NCBI GenBank assembly: GCA_946807835.1
Contig: OX327694.1
Span: forward strand, 7,018,001 to 7,082,000
Source of the DNA: Ailanthus altissimus
Lineage: Eukaryota; Streptophyta; Magnoliopsida; Sapindales; Simaroubaceae
Direction: 5' to 3'
DNA: 64,000 nt
Position 1 is the first letter of the stretch. Each line of letters begins with the position of its first letter. Below are positions 25,136-35,825 of this stretch, in pieces. Both the position numbers and the translations under genes were made by a program. The notes under the pieces are model-generated. The model had not been told where the DNA came from and ran no database searches. It worked only from the letters and a program-made list of their open reading frames with translations.

Positions 25136-25448
25136 TAGGGGTGGGCACGGTCCGGTTTGATTTTTTGAAAAAATAAAATTGAAATCGATTTTTTTAATGA
25201 GAAAACTGAACCGATTTTTTTTAGTTTAATTTTTTTCAATTTTTTTAATTTTTTTATTTTAAATTATATTTTTTTATTTTCGGTTCGATTTTTTTCTGTT
25301 TTTTCGGGTGGAAAAAATTGAACCGGACCAATCGATTTTTGTTCCAAAAAAATCAAATCAATTTTTTTAAAAAATAAAACCGAACCAAACTGAACCAACC
25401 GGTTCGATTTGATTTTTCGGTTCCCAATTTTTTTTATCCACCCTTATC
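25136..25448. mobile_element. MITE, copy 2 (313 bp)
   Basis: Same family as the copy 700 bp away: it begins TAGGGGTGGGC, ends CCACCCTTATC, and has a similar self-complementary interior with CGGTTCGATT words. The direct repeat ATGTGG flanks it (25130-25135 and 25449-25454). The different 6-bp duplications show two separate insertions. Confidence 0.78.
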
Positions 25449-25792
25449 ATGTGGTGAAGAATGGATGATCTAATGGTGAAGAAAAGAATCCTTATCAGTT
25501 CATCAAAATTATTTTAACATGATAATAGTAATCGTAATATAGCCAGGGACGGATCCAAGCAAGCCGCTTAAAAAAACAATTATTTGCATTTATGTTTTTA
25601 GGCATCTTCAATATACATTTTGTCCAAAAATCTTTTAGTTGTTTGAATTAATTCCTTTTAAAAAATTTGTATTTATCATTTTAAAAACATAAGTATTTAT
25701 TTATATATTACTTTAATAGAATAAAAACAACTTGTATTGAAAATTTTTATATAATTTTGACAACTAGTTTTTCTAAACTTCTAAAACTTATG

Positions 25793-25938
25793 TATTACAT
25801 ATAAACATATTTGTTAATCATATTATTTCATAAACTTTTTATAATAATTTTTATCATATTATTTCATAAAACTTATGTATTACATATAAACATATTTGTT
25901 AATCATATTATTTCATAAACTTTTTATAAGAATTTTTA
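25793..25938. repeat. 75-bp tandem duplication
   Basis: Two copies start at 25793 and 25868. They are identical over about 62 bp from AAAACTTATGTATTAC onward and differ only near the 3' end. It directly adjoins the left end of the long-TIR element, so duplication and insertion history may be linked. Confidence 0.8.
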
Positions 25939-27352
25939 GAGAAAATAATATTTTAATTATTTATTTTATAGATATATATCAACTCAGTCCCTCACATTTT
26001 AATAATTACTACATTAATATATAATGTTAGAAATATGATGTTAAATAGGTTCTCTTTAAGGACAAAATAATACTTTTATCATTTTTAAAATAAAGTTACC
26101 AAATATCGGTTTGAAAAGTAAAAATGACATGTATTATAATATAATAAATTAATAATGACACGTTTCATCATGTAATTAGTTAATATTTATAATAAATATT
26201 TTTTTTTGAAAGAATAAATATTTTACAAGTAAATAAAATAACTCGTATCATAATATATTAGTTACAAATGACAGGTGTTATCATATAATTAGTTTACTTT
26301 TTATTTAATATATATTTTTTAAGGAATAAATATTTTAAAAGTAAATTAATAAATATATTTTTAATAAAATGACACGTGTTATAATATGATTAGTTAAAAA
26401 TGACACGTGTCATCATGTAATTGATTTATATGTTTAATAAATATATTTTTTTAAAGAATATTTTTAAAATGTAAATTAATATATATATATTTAATAAAAA
26501 AATGACACATGTCATAATATGATTAATTATAAATGACACGTGTCATCATGTAATTGATTTATATTTATAATATATATATTTAAAATAATTAATACATTTA
26601 TTAGCCATTATTGTCAAAAAACGGTGACCGATCAGCCATCGTTTTTCAGTGACAATGGTGTATTAATAAAAACTAAATTTAACATTGATGAACTCCATTT
26701 TTTTTAATCTACACTATAGTAGGGTTATTTTTTACAAAAAAAAATACAAAAATGGCCTAAAAATAGTAGGAGATGGGCAGCGACAACCATTGCTCACCAT
26801 CAAACTGAGGGATTGACTTGCACCACCCTCGTCTGTGAATATGTCAACAGCTGGCCTATTTATAGGTAGGGGCGGTGACTTTTTGAGGATAAGCGGTGGT
26901 GGCCACCGCCTCTCTCCCATCATATTTTTGCCTTTTTTTGCATTTATTTTGGTAAAACATTACTCTACCATTATGTAGATCGGGAAAATAAAGTCTATTG
27001 ATGTAAAATTTGATTATTTTTATTATTAAAATGGTGCTAGAAAATGGTAGCTGATGGCGGTCTAATCGTCATTTTTCGACGACAGTGGCAGTTTTATTTT
27101 TAATTTATTTTTATTTTTTAATTTAATTTAATTTTTAAACTATTTAATAAAAATTTAAACTAATTAAGTGATGACACGTGTCAAATAATTAGTAGACATT
27201 TGACTAAGGGTATTATGATAAAATTAATAAAAAAATAAATATTCAACAACATATTTCTAATGGTAGGGATTATTAACGTAGTAATTATTGAAACACATGG
27301 GACTAAGTTGGTATATACCTATAAAATAAAGGATTAAAATAATTTTTTTACT
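25939..27352. mobile_element. Non-autonomous TIR element, ~1.41 kb, long terminal inverted repeats
   Basis: The left ~100 bp (to about 26037) are the diverged reverse complement of the right ~100 bp (from about 27250). Both contain, in the same outward order, ATTTTAAT, TTTATTTTATAG, TATATA, CAAC, AGTCCC, AATAATTACTAC and TTAGAAATATG. The 8-bp AATTTTTA lies on both sides (25931-25938 and 27353-27360) and may be the target-site duplication, though such an AT-rich word can recur by chance. Long TIRs suggest a Mutator-like MITE; an 8-bp duplication would also suit hAT. No transposase is present. The ORF at 26732-26923 inside has no known domain. Confidence 0.6.
26118..26580. repeat. Four ~125-bp repeats with a CACGTG palindrome
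   Basis: Inside the TIR element a unit recurs with starts near 26,120, 26,240, 26,368 and 26,500. Each unit carries two ATGACACGTGTCAT-like words about 33 bp apart. The 14-bp palindrome is exact at 26400-26413 and 26533-26546, one-base variants lie elsewhere, and a further copy is near 27171-27184. CACGTG is the G-box core bound by plant bZIP and bHLH factors; binding here is not shown. Confidence 0.75.
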
Positions 27353-27360
27353 AATTTTTA

Positions 27361-27970
27361 TTTACAATCTTTATTATTAATTTTTTTTTTGTGCAGATTT
27401 TATTCAATATTCAAAATTTTACTCATCTTTTTTTATATTTCATATTTATATATATTTTAAATCAAAATTACTTTTAACTGTTAGTCTAGTTTACTTTTAA
27501 TGGTTTAAAGTCAATAACAGATGAATTATATGCTTTAAGACATCGCTAAACAAGTTTTTATTTATTAATATATTATTTCTATTTTATAAACTTTATTATA
27601 TATAATGTAAGGTGTATTTGTCCGCTTTTGGTGAATAAATTTTTTTTTTTTTGTCCCGTTAAAAAGTTATGAAATGATATTAAAACAATATATAAAAATT
27701 TAGCCCAAACGATAGAAATTTTCTAGTCACGTCCTGAATATAGCCATTATAATTCAAGGGACATGAAGGCAAATAAGAATCAAATTACAAAATCGAAACT
27801 CTCTTGATTACACGAAGAAAAAGCCACGCGTACATTACAAGTTACAAGGTCAAATGGGGAAAAAAAAAGAAGAAGAAACACAAAATTAAACCAAAAATAG
27901 ACGACTACTGTGGTAGATAGTCTCAGAGTCTATGTATACAACATGTCGAAATATCGATTCAGACTAAAAT
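27361..27970. other. 3' flank of EPF1, no other gene seen
   Basis: AT-rich DNA that becomes more mixed toward EPF1. Its right part probably contains the EPF1 3' UTR on the minus strand. Nothing else is supportable. Confidence 0.5.
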
Positions 27971-27977
27971 TCAAAGC

Positions 27978-28471
27978 TTAGGGAACAGGATAAGACTTGT
28001 TATTGCACATGCATTTGTAAGCCATAGGACACGTCTCAGCTTCTTCAAGTGATGCACACACAAAGCTAACCATAACCAGTCTGCATGGTGAGCATGACCC
28101 ACAAGCATGTGAGCAATCGGGTAAGCTTGAGCCCGCAATTTGAAGCGTCTCTGCTCCTTTTCGCTTCATTGATGGTACTCTTTCCCAATATAATTTGGCT
28201 TTTGCAGCTGTATCATCTTTCGATAACTTAGAGTGTGGACTTCGGTGATGGCCATGATCTGTTTGCATAACATGAGAAATGTTAAAACATAAAAATTTAG
28301 CCCATCAATTAAAGAGAAGTGCATGCAAAATTATATGCATGTCTATGAGAAAGTAAGAGATGAAGAGAGAGTCATACGTGAGTGTGGCTTTGCAATATGC
28401 CTCGCAGATATTACAGCCGGAACACAGAAGATAGCAATAATAAATACAGCAACACAAACAGAACCCTTCAT
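27978..28471 (-). CDS. EPF1: EPIDERMAL PATTERNING FACTOR 1-type secreted peptide, two exons
   Basis: EPF1 is a secreted cysteine-rich peptide that limits stomatal density and enforces spacing through ERECTA-family receptor kinases and the co-receptor TMM. Exon 1 is 28471-28378 and exon 2 is 28258-27978; the 119-nt intron has GT-AG borders and the split codon rejoins to His. The product is 124 aa. Residues 1-23 form a hydrophobic signal peptide (start MKGSVCVAVF). The C-terminal mature domain begins near GSSLPDCSHACGSCSPC and holds eight cysteines, the EPF1/EPF2 number. It ends CMCNNKSYPVP, which matches my recollection of EPF1 more than EPF2. The middle is basic and His-rich, as expected for a cleaved pro-region. 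All cysteines are present, so a working peptide is likely. Confidence 0.92.
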
Positions 28472-28612
28472 ACTTCGATATATCTCTTGTTCTTCTTCTT
28501 TTTTTCTTTTTTGACTTTTATCGTCTCCTTCTCTTTCTCTTTGAGTGAGCTAATTGCAAGAATAAAGCAAATTAGTGAGCAATGGTGGTGAAAGGTAGAG
28601 AAGCAAGGAGTT

Positions 28613-28623
28613 GAATATATAAA
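28613..28623 (-). promoter_or_regulatory. TATA box of EPF1
   Basis: On the minus strand TTTATATATTC lies about 142-152 bp upstream of the EPF1 ATG, followed by a CT-rich leader. Placed by motif and distance only. Confidence 0.55.
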
Positions 28624-28629
28624 GAGGTG

Positions 28630-30060
28630 GCGGAAAGGGGATGGTATTGAAGCGAATCACAGGCAAGAGTGTGGGATAAGGAGTGTGATAAGAGAAGGTC
28701 ACATGAAAGAGGATGCATGAGGAGATTGCTTACAGGAACTCACAGGACTAAGCCATTGTGCCTTTGTGGTTTCCATGGAAGAAGGATGATTTTGCCCAAG
28801 AAATTACTGAATTAAATTGATTCTTTTTACGTGAACTCTGACCACATACTATGCTCAGCACACATAGTGCCATAAATGCTCGAGCTTTTTTGTATTTATA
28901 ACTTTTCCTTTTTGCCAAATTTTGGAGGCTTGAGCTAATTAATATAGAGGATTCATAAATAAGGTGTGTTGGTGGGTCTAATGTGACTGCCATTAATATA
29001 TTTTCTGGTCCTACTTACCCTTCTTGAGAATTAAGATACCTACACCGCTTTCTCTTGAATCATGAATTCTCGATTGCAAGTTCAAAATCTTCACTATTGG
29101 ATTACATTACATATCTCCGCTCCTTTGATTTTAACAATTTATTTTATTAATTTTTTTATAATAATATTACATTTATATTATTGAGATATAAACTTTATAT
29201 CATAATTATGTAAGTGTAACACTACTTTTTTTTTATTGATATTTTTGTTAAAAGTTTAGGGGGGGTGGGTGTGGGTGGTCTTGTTTGTTGAAAGTTTTTA
29301 TAGCACAAATTCAAATTTCGCAACTAATTTCTTAAGCGATTTCTATTCTTATTCAATTTTTTTTATCCCAGCCCCTATAATAATTAAAAGAGATTTGTGG
29401 GTACGAATCATCCGCCTACGAAGTGATTGGCAAGTTAAATTGAATTTTGACCATTCAAGATCAAGCTTAAGAGTGATTGCTTGTAGATAAATACCGAAAC
29501 TTGCTTTGACTTGTTTTTCAAACAAATCAAGAACTTTATAGATCATAAAGTATATTAAATATAAAAAAACTCCAAACAATTTTGAGAACTTTGTAAGTCA
29601 TGAAGTATGTGAACTAGATAATTCCAAAGAATTTTTCAGGTAAGATACTCCCTAATTATTTATTATTTGGTTAAGGAAGTATGAACTCCATCTGTTTCGA
29701 GAACTCTTTGCTTAAGCCGGTGTAGTTTCAAATAAATCTGGGTCAATATATTATTTTGCCCTCAATTCTCACACATTCGATATGTTACATGTGTTCTGGT
29801 AAACCTCTGCCGGCTTCTAGAAATTCCAAATATTGTATAATAAGAAAAGGTAATATTTGTTTCTTGCACAAGGCTGCGATGTTTATATTAGAAAAAGAAA
29901 TAAATTATCTTTGTTTCATTTCATACCGATCATCGGTCAATGGTCAATAATGGATTATCTGTCCTTGATAGATACTTAGATGTATTATAAGATTTTATGT
30001 AGCGCCCGCCAACTATGAACCGTCAAACTTTCTTGTAAAGTTTACTTATATCAGCTAGCA
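28630..30060. other. Intergenic region between divergent genes
   Basis: About 1.4 kb separates EPF1 (minus) from the small gene at 30.1 kb (plus), so both promoters probably lie here. The ORFs at 28748-28993, 29269-29490, 29349-29579 and 29756-29950 lack domains or partners. A TATA-like TATATAATC occurs near 30,065, about 50 bp upstream of the next ATG. Confidence 0.5.
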
Positions 30061-30113
30061 CAAGTATATAATCATCTTCGAATTCAGTCACATCTCTAGT
30101 AGTCTACGCAGCA

Positions 30114-30524
30114 ATGGATGCTCTTGTTCGCAGCAGCACCAGCAGTTTTAGCTGCAGATTCAAAGCTTATTATGATCTATTGGATCAACAAAACGAAATG
30201 TGTAGCGGAGATTATCAACGCCGGAGAAATTTTTCCAGGAGAATTAGAAAGGAGGCTCATGGTCATGGCATGAGCATGAAGTCCTTTAGCTACAGACGTA
30301 ACAGAGCTAAGCAAAGGCGAGTTTTTCTGAAGACATACACGCTAGCATCAATCGACAACTTGGGACAATCCAGGCCTACAGAGAAGTTGAAGAGAGCTGT
30401 GTTCAAGGTGAAGACAGCGGTTGTGTCAATGGCGGCCTTTCTGCGTATCGGTGCTTTAAGATCTTGCAATTCTAGTTCCAAGATTGAGGCATCTTCTCCA
30501 ACGCTTGTTAGGAGGTTCTTTTAA
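30114..30524 (+). CDS. Small basic protein of unknown function, single exon
   Basis: A 136-aa open frame (start MDALVRSSTSSFSCRF, end LVRRFF) that I do not recognise. It looks real because a TATA-like sequence lies about 50 bp upstream of the ATG, AATAAA lies 112 bp after the stop, codon use is more balanced than in the surrounding AT-rich DNA, and no introns are needed. It is rich in Arg, Lys and Ser. A basic stretch covers about residues 36-70, then comes RVFLKTYTLASIDNLG and a short Ala/Val/Leu-rich segment (about 97-112), too short to call a membrane segment with confidence. No signal peptide is evident. Small plant-specific nuclear or chloroplast proteins can look like this, but I give no function. 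Confidence 0.6.
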   Translation: MDALVRSSTSSFSCRFKAYYDLLDQQNEMCSGDYQRRRNFSRRIRKEAHGHGMSMKSFSYRRNRAKQRRVFLKTYTLASIDNLGQSRPTEKLKRAVFKVKTAVVSMAAFLRIGALRSCNSSSKIEASSPTLVRRFF

Positions 30525-30635
30525 GAGATCATAACCGAGTTTGGTTGAGTGACGGTTAGTTCGTCAATTTCCTAACATACTTGGTCTTTCGTTTCGTTGT
30601 TTTTTCTGCAAATATTAAATATATGTTATAAGTGA

Positions 30636-30641
30636 ATAAAA
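30636..30641 (+). terminator. Polyadenylation signal AATAAA
   Basis: AATAAA lies 112 bp after the stop of the small basic protein, in a TA-rich context typical of plant 3' ends. Confidence 0.5.
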
Positions 30642-30869
30642 GTAACAGGACCTGATCTCTTGTTCTTGCATATTCTGATCGTTGTAACTAAAGAGATTCT
30701 GTTTGAGCTAGCTATTACTTGATGATCCGGTTCTTAACACAATTTGCTCAAGAATTTTGTTCATTAATTATCTTCTATGTATTGAAAAATGTGTTGTAGC
30801 ATAAAATGGGTTTTTTTTTTTTTTTTTAAATTCTTACAATGTACTTTACAATCTTCTAAAAGGTTTGTG

Positions 30870-31840
30870 TCTAGTGACCCCGGATTTTAGGCTATATTGG
30901 ATCTGAGTTAGATTTGTATAATTTTAAAAATAGTTATAAGTTTTTTTGATGGGCTGGATTGGATTGACCACTTTGAGTATTTAGTGGGCTTTACGAGTTT
31001 CTTGCAATCGCAAATAGGTTCGGTTATGTTAGAGTTTTTTTCGACGGTAACTTTTTAATGTTTAAGTCAATAAATGTAAAAAAAATAAAAAGAAGTTTTA
31101 TGAGGTGTTTAGGAGGTATTATATGTTTATCAAGTTGGAAAGAGTATTGTTTAAGTTTTAGAGAGAAAACCTAGAGAAAACAATATGAAAAGTAGATAAA
31201 AGCATATGAATGGAGGGAAAGGAACCCTTTTCTTACCCTCTTTTAGTCTCATTTTATAGACATGAATTATTAAATTCTATTAGAATTAAAACAAATTTGT
31301 ACCTTCCCAATTTAGGCTAATTTATAGCTTGTTTAAATTCAATTTGTGCCCAAGATTATTGACCTCCAAGATTTTCGAGAGTCAAGTTGATTAGTTAGTC
31401 CTATGATTGTAAGGATTGGATTGGTCAAAGGTTTAACTCTGGGATTCTTGGGGATGTTGGTGAGTCTTCGGTCCTCGGTGAGAACTAGTTAGGTCGGCCT
31501 AAAAAAGAGCCTTATGTGGTCGGCTCAAGCAATACTTGTTATTGATAAGTGCTTGTTGGTGCTGAAGACTTCAGGATTGAGGACCATAAGTGGATTCCAA
31601 GATCATTCCCTTGTTCATTATCAGGACCTTTCTTTGGTGATGGGTCGAGGCTTGTTATGTCTGAGTGATAAACTTGGCCTTGGACCACAGGCAAATAGAT
31701 CTTAGGCCAAAATCCTAAGATCACTTTGTGATAAACAAAGCGATATTTGAGGTTTAGGGGTTATAGGTGGCACTAAGCCCTTTAAGGAATTAGACTTGGG
31801 CCAAAATCCTGGAGGGGAATAAGGTCCCTTAGTTTTTAAT
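30870..31840 (+). mobile_element. LTR-like direct repeat, copy A
   Basis: It shares collinear blocks with 45.9-47.87 kb in the same orientation: the GGATTGACCACTTTGAG block near 30,960; the TTTTAGAGAGAAAAC block near 31,156; TGTAAGGATTG near 31,408; and CCAAGATCATTCCC near 31,600. The two copies are about 15-16 kb apart. The best reading is the 5' LTR of one large retrotransposon with copy B as its 3' LTR. Exact ends, primer site and target-site duplication are not resolved. Small ORFs inside are not genes. Confidence 0.5.
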
Positions 31841-33636
31841 GTTGACTTATCAACACTAGAAACTTTATAGTAGTTCTTGATCTAGAGGTTCATTCTTGGC
31901 TTCTTTATCCTTTGAAAGCTCTTAAATGTTTGAGAAAGATGAGCCTTCAGTCTCTTTTGAGTAGAGTCCTCGGTCATTTGAGAAATTGAAGTCATTTTAA
32001 ATCTGAATTTTAATTATTATAGCATTAAAGAAAATTGCCTCTTTGAAAACCATGTTTTTCAATCATTACATTTTTTTGAAACTCTAAGGGTTAATATTAG
32101 TGCCTGCGAGAGATATAGATCTTTCTGGCCCTCAAATCTTAATCCAATGCTTGTTAGGGCCTCAACAATTGCACCGGCTGTAACGACCCAAAATTTTAAG
32201 GTAGATATTTGAGATATTCAATTATTTATTTTTTTAATTAAGCTAATGTTTTGAGTTATATGACTAGGAATTAAAATTTTCAAGTTCTATTAGTTCCTCA
32301 AGTTTTATATAAAAATGTGACTTAAATTAGGATTTTCTTGTGCCTTAAAGAAAAATTCTACATTATAAATAAGTTAGTTTAGAAGGCTTTAATCATACAA
32401 TACACGTTTTTCTTTAAAGAAGACAACCCTATAAGCTTTGAGAAGGAATTAAGAGATTCTTAGAGAAAAATTTGGAGATCAATGAGGTAACTATACAATC
32501 CTTTAAATTGTTCTTAATGCTATTCATTATTTTAGAGAAATTTTATAAAAAGTATTAAGAAGAATAGGGGATTAAATTCTAAATTGGATGTTCTAGGGTT
32601 ATTAGGCTTGAATTTGGAGAGTCATTGACTAAAAGAAATCAATATATAGTATAAGATAAGAATCAATGAAGTTTCGCAGGTTCTGTTCATAATAGTATTA
32701 TAATTCAAAAGTTAGGTTACATTTTCTGTTATGAGTTATGCTAAGATCCTTATGCTGGATTAAAATATACATCTAGAGGATCATATAAAAATTTGATTTG
32801 TTCAAAAATACCATTAAATGGTTTTTTAATGATTTTTCGATTCTAACCCTAAGTTTTTAGAATCTGTCAATTTTTACAGTATGAATAAATAACGGAAATT
32901 ATTTGAATGACCAAACACCTCCACAAATTATGAAATTTGGTACAATAATTCCTTTATTCTAATATGATATATTAAAAATTTATGGTTAATTGCTTTGTAT
33001 TCTAATTGTTATGAATTTTGTAGTAGATAAGTATCAGTATAAAATTCTAAATAACAAAATTAGAAGGCTCTAAAACAAAATTCAAATAAAACTTTTTGGG
33101 TTGTATTAAGATACAATTAATTTTCTAAGGAACCCTCTATATGTCTATAATTGGTTTGTCAAATTTCATGAGATTTCGATAAGTGAATTATTTGTTAAAA
33201 ATCAAAGACTAAGAGTTATTCAGTGAAAGATCGATTTCTGACAAGTTTTTGTTCTAGCTTTTAGAATTTATTTAAAATATAGTTATAAGGATTTAATGTC
33301 TTATATTTTTATTTAAGTTCTAATATTGTACTAGGACTAAGACATTTTGAATTCATAAGCACTGGGCATTGTTTAGGCCCTAAAAAAATTTGGATAAAGT
33401 TAAAGGGTCAGTTTTGGCAAGTTAGAGAGACTAATTTGATAGGTTAAATTGATGAGAAAAGTAAAGGGTTTAACAAGTTATTTTAAGCTTTCAATTTTAT
33501 AATGGTATTTATGAGAGAATTTACTTTCAATGTTAGGTTAAGAAGCTTGAGTTTTTATCGTAATCCGGTAAGAGATAAGTATTCTAGACTTTTACTAGGA
33601 TCACAACAAGCATATTATTATTTGTTCATATGATAT

Positions 33637-35825
33637 TGTTGGGTTTGGGCTGGGCGAATTCACTTAGGGTTCTCTTGCATGTGGGTTTGTGTTCATCATA
33701 CAAACAATATACATATCTCATACATACATGTGCACAGCGGAAGATTACATATAATGAACACAGAAATTAACATTTGATTAAACTGAAATTCGAGATTGAG
33801 AATATCACCAATGAAGCCTTTGGATTAATTTTCTTTGAAGTCCACCAATGAAATGAATCTTTGATCAATTCTAGCAATCAACAAGGGTGGGTTTGATTGT
33901 CTAGAATGGCAGCATCTTAATCCAGCATATGTGTTTAACTCTTAAATATTTTTCAAAGTTAAACCATTTAACTTAATTAAATTTGTTTTTCCTTTTATTC
34001 AACTCTTGAATAAATAAAACAAATCTTATTTTTAGTTATTACATTTAGTAACCATTAATTCAATTTGTTTTGTTGTTCTAACACTTAAAACACAAAACAA
34101 ACAATTTCAATTTCTCAAATTGAATTGGCTCCCAAAATGCAAAACCTAAAAAACTAAATCAATTATGAATTTTGAATTTCATTTCACTTTATATACAAAT
34201 GCATTAATTCCAAACTAATTTGAATTTCATTTGCATTTCATTTGGCTTAACCTAACCTTAGTTAACATTTAACCTTAGTTAGATTATTTTAACTTAACCT
34301 TTAAGTTAATAAATATTTAATTAATTTAACCATAGTTAACTAACTTAACTATGGTTAGGTTAACCTTTACTTAACCTTTAAGTAAGGTTAACTTAATTAA
34401 CCATATGATTAACCTTTAATCATAGTTAAATTAAATTATTTATTTAACAATTAAATAAATAAATATTTATTCTTATTATTTAATAATTAAATAATCATAA
34501 AGTGAAATTACTATTATATCCTTACTCGGTTACCAAGTTAACCTAAAGTGGGTCCCACCAATTTAACCACATACTTTAGTTAACGTAACCTTAGTAATTG
34601 CTGAATTATACTATATTGAACAATTCAATACGGTACACTGCCCAAGTGCTCAAAGAGTACATTTCATATTGGGACTCTCTAGGTCTACACCCGATTTGTC
34701 AAATGGAACTGTTCCATTAATCCGTAATCGATGCCCCACGCACACGTTACGAATATTACAAATCAGCGTGTCAGACCATACAAGTTGAGGTCATAACGTA
34801 TACGTATAATCCTTCCATCATTTATATCTTGGATGTGCAGGGATATAGATCAGCACCGTCAAATCCCTATTTGCTCATCCATAATCTTATCTCCAGATTC
34901 GTATCTCGATAAACAATATACGCAAACACTTTTGCTATATTGTTTAACCCTATGGGAAACTCTTTTCCCGGGTTTATGCTTGTGGCCACAAGACTTTATG
35001 AAATACAATCTCGGAGCATCGGATATACAACTTACCTACGTAAGCTGACGGATCCCGTATCTACGCACACCGGACTCCATGAGCATCGGACCATACCCAG
35101 CGACACATAGCGGTCAGACCATGAAAGGTCTCTGACATATGTAGAACCAAAGCATGATGGATCACTCATAAGACCACCGTGGCGCTCAGGTCAAAGGACC
35201 ACGAATACTACTCAACTCGAGAGGACCTTCCTTTGACGGTGTCATAGGATATCTATTGGGGTCCTCATAAGTCTGTTCAGTATCCAGTCCTGACTGGATA
35301 CCCGCATGCCTATACAAGCTCTAAGCTCATGGTCAGCTAAGAACAACCATCTGAACCAGTCAGATATAGACATACACTAATCTATGTAAAGTAAATCACC
35401 GATAGACCCGCATTGGTGATTATAGATCAGGAACATTATCTTTGAGACATACTTACATAATGATATTTCTTAACTCCTATTGCAACTCTTTGCAACTATA
35501 TCATTACAAGTATACTCTCAGGTCTTTGTCCCATTATAGACAAGGTTCTAACTCTTTAGACCTCGCTGACTGTTATAACCTGCTAACTCTTAACAGTGCT
35601 AACTCGTAGCATTTATAACTCTCAGCTTTGATAACTATTAGTTCTGATCTAAACTCCTTTAGACCAAATCTGAACTCTTTCAGATCAAACAATGTCTGTA
35701 ATGTTACAAGCATTATACCATATTAATATGATATTAACAATCTTTATTCGAAATGTTTATTGTATAAATATTAACAATTAATATTCATACAATATTGGAA
35801 TGGCACGTGAGCACCAGCTCCAACA
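33637..35825. mobile_element. Nested solo LTR, family X copy 1 (2189 bp, TSD GATAT)
   Basis: It begins TGTTGGG and ends CTCCAACA, so the ends are inverted TGTTGG/CCAACA. GATAT flanks both sides (33632-33636 and 35826-35830). It lies wholly inside the outer solo LTR, so it is younger. A relative of the same family lies at 38,983-41,346; both share a long block with the words ACTCCATGAGCATC, CCATACCCAGCGACAC and ACCATGAAAGGTCTCTGACA. No protein-coding domain is present. Confidence 0.85.
34327..34357. repeat. Inverted repeat, 13-bp arms
   Basis: TAACCATAGTTAA (34327-34339) and TTAACTATGGTTA (34345-34357) are exact reverse complements with a 5-nt loop. It is the cleanest of a crowd of TTAACC/GGTTAA palindromes filling about 34,240-34,500 inside the solo LTR. 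Confidence 0.85.

Noticed and set aside
26732..26923. 63-codon minus-strand ORF
   Set aside because: It lies inside the TIR element and has no recognisable domain.
34833..35048. 71-codon ORF
   Set aside because: Part of the solo LTR; the related copy at 40.3-40.6 kb does not keep the frame, so it is not under coding constraint.
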